Source: Blastococcus sp. TF02-8 (GTDB lineage Bacteria > Actinomycetota > Actinomycetes > Mycobacteriales > Geodermatophilaceae). From it: DNA of 64,000 bases. The notes below the pieces were generated by a model that ran no database searches, was not told the DNA's origin, and saw only the letters and a list, made by a program, of their open reading frames with translations. Position numbers and translations under genes: made by a program. The stretch spans positions 1 through 64,000 of the forward strand of contig NZ_QOHK01000005.1 in the NCBI RefSeq assembly GCF_003319175.1, in the 5' to 3' direction. Numbering within the stretch: position 1 is the first letter of the stretch; each line of letters opens with the position of its first letter. Below are positions 60,751 through 64,000 of the stretch, one piece after another.

Positions 60751-61903
60751 GGGGCATGCCCGCCTCGCGCAGCAGCGCGCCGCCGATGATCACGCGCTGC
60801 ACCTCGCTGGTGCCCTCGTAGAGCCGGTAGAGCCGGGCGTCGCGGTAGAAGCGCTCGACCGGCGTCGTCCGCAGGTAGCCCATGCCGCCGTGCACCTGCA
60901 CCGCCTTGTCGACCGCACGGCCCACCATCTCGGTGCAGAACAGCTTGGCCGACGAGGGCCCGACCGAGGTGTCCTCGCCGGTGTCGTAGCGGGCGGCGAC
61001 GTCGCGCACCATGCTGCGCCCGGCGACCAGTTCGGCGTGCATGTCGGCGAGCATCGCCTGCACGAGCTGGAAGCGGCCGATCGGCGCCCCGCCCTGCTTG
61101 GCGGTGGCGGCGTAGGCGACCGACTCGTCGAGCACCCGCTGGGCCATGCCGACGCAGAGGGCGGCGATGTGCAGCCGCCCGCGGGAGAGCACGGTGAGCG
61201 CCTTGGAGTACCCGCGGCCCTCCTCGCCGATGAGCGCCTCGGCGGGCACCCGCACGTCGTCGAAGTACACCTCGGCGGTCCAGGCCCCGGACTGGCCCAT
61301 CTTCTTGTCCTTGGGCCCGACCGTGACCCCCGGCGTCGAGGTCTCGACGACGAAGCTGGAGATGCCGCGGCCGCCCTTCTCCCGCGGGTTGGTCCGGGCG
61401 AAGACGACGAACAGGTCGGCCAGGGGCGCGTTGGTGATGTAGCGCTTGCTGCCGTTGACCACCCAGGAGTCGCCGTCGCGGCGGGCGGAGGTGCGCAGCG
61501 CGGAGGGGTCCGAGCCGGCCTCGGCCTCGGTGAGGGCGAAGGAGCCGATCAGGTCACCTGCCGAGAGGCCGGGCAGGTACTTCTGCTTCTGCGCCTCGTT
61601 GCCGAAGCGGGCGATGACCTGGCCGGAGATGCCGTTGTTGGTGCCGAACAGCGAGCGGAAGGCGGGCGTCGTGTAGCCGAACTCCATCGCGAGCTCGACG
61701 TCCTCGGCCATGGTGACGCCCAGCCCGCCGTACTCCTCGGGCAGTGCGTAGCCGAACAGGCCCATCTCGGCGATCTGCGCGCGCAGCTCGTCGGGGATGC
61801 GGTCCTCGTCCTCGATCTGCTCCTCGAGGGGCACGACCGACTCGCGGACCAGCTGGCGAACGGCGTCCTTGATCTGGCGGAAGTCCTCGGCGTCCACGCG
61901 CAC
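60743..61903 (-). CDS. Acyl-CoA dehydrogenase
   Basis: This 386-residue flavoprotein has SFALTEAEAGSDPSALRTSA, the middle GSKRYITNAPLADLF and the C-terminal LYEGTSEVQRVIIGGALLRE, where the EGTSE glutamate is the usual base. It is a third acyl-CoA dehydrogenase in the window, with a different sequence from those at 28143 and 33380. GTG 61903 or GTG 61897 starts it. It is coupled to the thioesterase downstream and preceded by a hairpin that ends the aldo-keto reductase transcript. Confidence 0.93.
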   Translation of the reverse strand: MRVDAEDFRQIKDAVRQLVRESVVPLEEQIEDEDRIPDELRAQIAEMGLFGYALPEEYGGLGVTMAEDVELAMEFGYTTPAFRSLFGTNNGISGQVIARFGNEAQKQKYLPGLSAGDLIGSFALTEAEAGSDPSALRTSARRDGDSWVVNGSKRYITNAPLADLFVVFARTNPREKGGRGISSFVVETSTPGVTVGPKDKKMGQSGAWTAEVYFDDVRVPAEALIGEEGRGYSKALTVLSRGRLHIAALCVGMAQRVLDESVAYAATAKQGGAPIGRFQLVQAMLADMHAELVAGRSMVRDVAARYDTGEDTSVGPSSAKLFCTEMVGRAVDKAVQVHGGMGYLRTTPVERFYRDARLYRLYEGTSEVQRVIIGGALLREAGMPRA

Positions 61904-61929
61904 ATCGTGGCGTACGCCACCGGACGACC

Positions 61930-61961
61930 GCGGCCGGGTCCCCGTCAGGAGACCCGGCCGC
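61930..61961 (-). terminator. Terminator after the aldo-keto reductase
   Basis: GCGGCCGGGTC and GACCCGGCCGC form a perfect 11-bp stem with a 10-nt loop, 43 bp past the aldo-keto reductase stop and 27 bp upstream of the acyl-CoA dehydrogenase start. It separates the two minus-strand units. Confidence 0.8.
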
Positions 61962-62003
61962 TCGGCTCCGGGGCCGACCTGGCCGTCGTGGCCCTGGTGG
62001 GGG

Positions 62004-62858
62004 TCAGGCCAGGGCGTCCAGGCGGGCCATGTCCTCGTCGGACAGGGTCAGCGTCGCCGCCCCGAGGTTCTCGGTCAGGTGGTCGACCGACTTGGTGCCC
62101 GGGATCGGCAGGATCACCGGCGACTTCTGCAGCAGCCAGGCCAGGGCCACCTGCGACGGCGTGGCGTCGAGCTCGCGCGCGATGTCGGCGACCGGGCTGT
62201 CGGGCGAGGCCAGGTCACCGGTGGCGATGGGGAACCACGGGATGAAGGCGATGCCCTCGGCGGTGGCGTAGTCCAGGACGTCCTGGCTCTGCCGGTTGGT
62301 CAGGTTGTAGAGGTTCTGCACGCTGACGATCTCGGTGATCTCGCGGGCGGCCTTCAGCTCGTCGACCGAGACCTCGGAGACGCCGATGTGCCGGACCTTG
62401 CCCTGCTCCTTGAGCTCGGCGAAGGCGCCGAGCTGGTCGGCCAGCGGGACCTCGGCGTCGATCCGGTGCAGCTGGATCAGGTCGATGCGGTCGACCTCGA
62501 GATGGCGCAGCGACAGCTCCACCTGCTGCTTGAGGTAGGCCGGGCGGCCGACCGGCGTCCAGATGCCCGGGCCCTGGCGGGTGAGGCCGGCCTTGGTCGC
62601 GATGACCAGGTTCTCCGGGTACGGGTGCAGCGCCTCGGCGATGATCTGCTCGCTGACCTCCGGACCGTAGGAGTCGGCGGTGTCGATGAAGTCGACGCCC
62701 TGCTCGATCGCGGCCTTCACCACGCGGACGGCGGCGGCGCGGTCGGCCGGCTCACCCCAGACGCCGGGGCCGGGCAGCTGCATGGCGCCGTAGCCGAGCC
62801 GGTGGACGGGGAGGTCCCCGCCGATGCTGAACGTGTCGCTGATCTGTGCGGTGGTCAT
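62004..62858 (-). CDS. Aldo-keto reductase
   Basis: This 284-residue TIM-barrel oxidoreductase has the catalytic set Asp and Tyr in FIDTADSYG, Lys in VIATKAGL and His in IQLHRID, and a late VILPIPGTKSVDHL for NADPH binding. It resembles YajO/YghZ-type or plant-like AKR proteins; substrate unknown. ATG 62858 gives a normal length. It is divergent from the histidine phosphatase with 58 bp between starts. Confidence 0.92.
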   Translation of the reverse strand: MTTAQISDTFSIGGDLPVHRLGYGAMQLPGPGVWGEPADRAAAVRVVKAAIEQGVDFIDTADSYGPEVSEQIIAEALHPYPENLVIATKAGLTRQGPGIWTPVGRPAYLKQQVELSLRHLEVDRIDLIQLHRIDAEVPLADQLGAFAELKEQGKVRHIGVSEVSVDELKAAREITEIVSVQNLYNLTNRQSQDVLDYATAEGIAFIPWFPIATGDLASPDSPVADIARELDATPSQVALAWLLQKSPVILPIPGTKSVDHLTENLGAATLTLSDEDMARLDALA

Positions 62859-62916
62859 GCCGATGGCCAGCGCACGATCCCGCGCGGGTGTTCCCGCCGG
62901 CGTGTTCCATGTGGGC

Positions 62917-63498
62917 ATGGGCGAACTGGTGGTGCTGCGGCACGGGCAGACCGAGTGGAGCCGGACCGGCCAGCACACCGGGACGACGGATCTCCCGCTG
63001 CTCCCCGAGGGCGAGGACCAGGCCCGAACGCTCCGCGCGGCGATGGCGGAGCGCCGGTTCGTCGAGGTGCGGGTCAGCCCGCTGCAGCGGGCTCAGCGGA
63101 CGGCGGAGCTCGCCGGACTGACCGCCACCGACGTCGATCCCGACCTGGTGGAGCTGGACTACGGCGGTTACGAGGGACGGACGACGGCGGAGATCAGCGA
63201 CGAGCTGGGCCGGGCGTGGTCGATCTGGCAGGACGGGACGGCCGACGCCGACGAGCCGGGCGAGTCGCTGGCCGACGTCGGGGCCCGGGTCGATCGCGTG
63301 CTGGCCCGGGCCCGCGACCGACTGGACGACGGCGACGTCGCGCTGGTGGCCCACGGGCACGTGCTGCGCGTGCTGACCGCCCGCTGGCTCGGTCTGGCGC
63401 CGGAGGCGGGCGCGCTGTTCGCGTTGCCCGCCGGCCGGTACGGCGTGCTCGGCCACGAGCACGGCCGCCCCGTCCTCACCGGCTGGGCCCTGGGCTGA
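62917..63498 (+). CDS. Histidine phosphatase family protein (phosphoglycerate mutase-like)
   Basis: This 193-residue protein has the catalytic LRHGQTEWSRTGQHTG at the N-terminus, the SPLQRAQRTAEL motif and a second histidine in LVAHGHVLRV. This places it in the phosphoglycerate-mutase-like phosphatases, acting on small phosphorylated compounds. ATG 62917 is chosen; GTG 62911 adds two residues. It converges on the EAL gene with a 21-bp gap. Confidence 0.92.
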   Translation: MGELVVLRHGQTEWSRTGQHTGTTDLPLLPEGEDQARTLRAAMAERRFVEVRVSPLQRAQRTAELAGLTATDVDPDLVELDYGGYEGRTTAEISDELGRAWSIWQDGTADADEPGESLADVGARVDRVLARARDRLDDGDVALVAHGHVLRVLTARWLGLAPEAGALFALPAGRYGVLGHEHGRPVLTGWALG

Positions 63499-63519
63499 CC
63501 CGCCGTCGACGGGCCGGGG

Positions 63520-64000
63520 TCAGCGGACGCGTTCCACCGGCTGCCAGCGGCCCTCCGGCTCCTCGACCGGCGGCTCGGGCCGGACCGGGCGGCCGAACAG
63601 CCAGCCCTGCCCCAGATCGGCGCCGAGCGCGGTGACCTCCTCGGCCAGCTGCTCGGTCTCGACGCCCTCGGCGACCACGACCGCGCCGAGCTGGTGGGCC
63701 AGCTCGACCAGCGTCCGCAGCACCGTGCGGGCCCCGTCGTCGGGCAGCTCCTGCACCAGCCCCTTGTCCAGCTTGACCACCTCGGGCCGGACCGCGGCCA
63801 GCAACGACAGGCTCGACCACCCGGCGGCCACGTGGTCGAGGGCCACCCGCCAGCCGAGCGAGCGGTAGTGCTCGAGCACCGAGACGAGGTGCCCGCGGTC
63901 GACGATGGCGTGCGACTCGACGATCTCGACGACCACCTGGGAGGCGGCGATCTCGGCGTCGTGCGCGGCGCGCTCGGTGCTGGCCAGGCAGACCTGGGGC
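63520..64000 (-). CDS. EAL-domain protein, C-terminal part (degenerate, truncated by window edge)
   Basis: The frame is open to the window edge and encodes the C-terminal part of an EAL (cyclic di-GMP phosphodiesterase) domain. VVVEIVES, VVKLDKGLV, VVAEGVETEQL and LGQGWLFGRPV are conserved, but the metal-binding DDFGTG motif reads LDHVAAG, with His in place of the second Asp, so the enzyme is probably inactive and may serve as a c-di-GMP sensor. The N-terminus, the EAL motif and any other domains are off the right side. An in-frame GTG at 63936 is not taken as the start since coding potential continues upstream. Confidence 0.85.
   Translation of the reverse strand, partial: PQVCLASTERAAHDAEIAASQVVVEIVESHAIVDRGHLVSVLEHYRSLGWRVALDHVAAGWSSLSLLAAVRPEVVKLDKGLVQELPDDGARTVLRTLVELAHQLGAVVVAEGVETEQLAEEVTALGADLGQGWLFGRPVRPEPPVEEPEGRWQPVERVR

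Overview
The window is very GC-rich, tightly packed and mostly unidirectional, with many GTG starts and many GTGA/ATGA overlaps. Together with mycobacterium-like gene sets (a CobI-CobJ fusion, a ChlID-CobO-CobB-CysG block, a ChoD-type oxidase, a CysO-like MoaD protein and a fatty-acid degradation block) this points to a high-GC actinobacterium. The family Geodermatophilaceae or a relative is my best guess, but that is inference from gene content, not a measured phylogeny. The window looks chromosomal: no integrase, transposase, phage gene or CRISPR array is visible.

Region 1 (1-16.4 kb) is a cobalamin island. It holds cobIJ, cobK, cbiD, cobM, cobL, cobD and cobQ, then a cobalamin riboswitch, then a run of overlapping genes: a fused ChlI/ChlD-type chelatase, cobO, cobB, the cobalt ECF transporter cbiM-cbiN-cbiQ-cbiO, a CobE/CbiG-C protein and a CysG/CobA-type methyltransferase. 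It covers corrin ring methylation, reduction, amidation, adenosylation and cobalt uptake. The first gene is preceded by 78-bp tandem repeats that run off the left edge.

Region 2 (16.4-23.5 kb) carries a polyol dehydrogenase with a HAD phosphatase, a ChrA-type transporter, a strong bidirectional terminator, a six-helix chemoreceptor-like protein and a ChoD-like GMC oxidase. Region 3 (23.5-36.5 kb) is a lipid and beta-oxidation block: a Baeyer-Villiger-type monooxygenase, an enoyl-CoA hydratase, a thiolase-like protein lacking the usual cysteines, two TetR regulators, two acyl-CoA dehydrogenases, fadB, fadA and fadD. A 32-bp palindrome between the divergent acyl-CoA dehydrogenase and fadD is the best operator candidate in the window.

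Region 4 (36.5-47 kb) is mixed: a CysO-like MoaD protein paired with a BNR-repeat protein, an L,D-transpeptidase lipoprotein, tRNA-Lys(CTT), a DUF4396 protein behind a CsoR-type palindrome, a divergent ATP-grasp and flavoprotein pair, an ABC exporter, a DUF488 protein and gluconokinase. Region 5 (47-54 kb) has proline catabolism (pruA, putB) divergent from a PucR-type regulator with three 24-bp repeats between them, then a heme oxygenase overlapping a bacteriophytochrome whose output is a PP2C phosphatase. Region 6 (54-64 kb) has an SDR, a Tat-type polysaccharide deacetylase, idi, an alpha/beta hydrolase, an MFS transporter, an epimerase, a thioesterase, a third acyl-CoA dehydrogenase, an aldo-keto reductase, a histidine phosphatase and the C-terminal end of a degenerate EAL protein cut by the right edge.

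No stretch longer than about 300 bases lacks a gene. The most interesting items are the light-sensing phytochrome-PP2C operon, the 20-bp core shared between the proline-operon repeats and a terminator-like palindrome 20 kb away, the fad operator, the CsoR-type operator on DUF4396, and the tandem repeats ahead of cobIJ.
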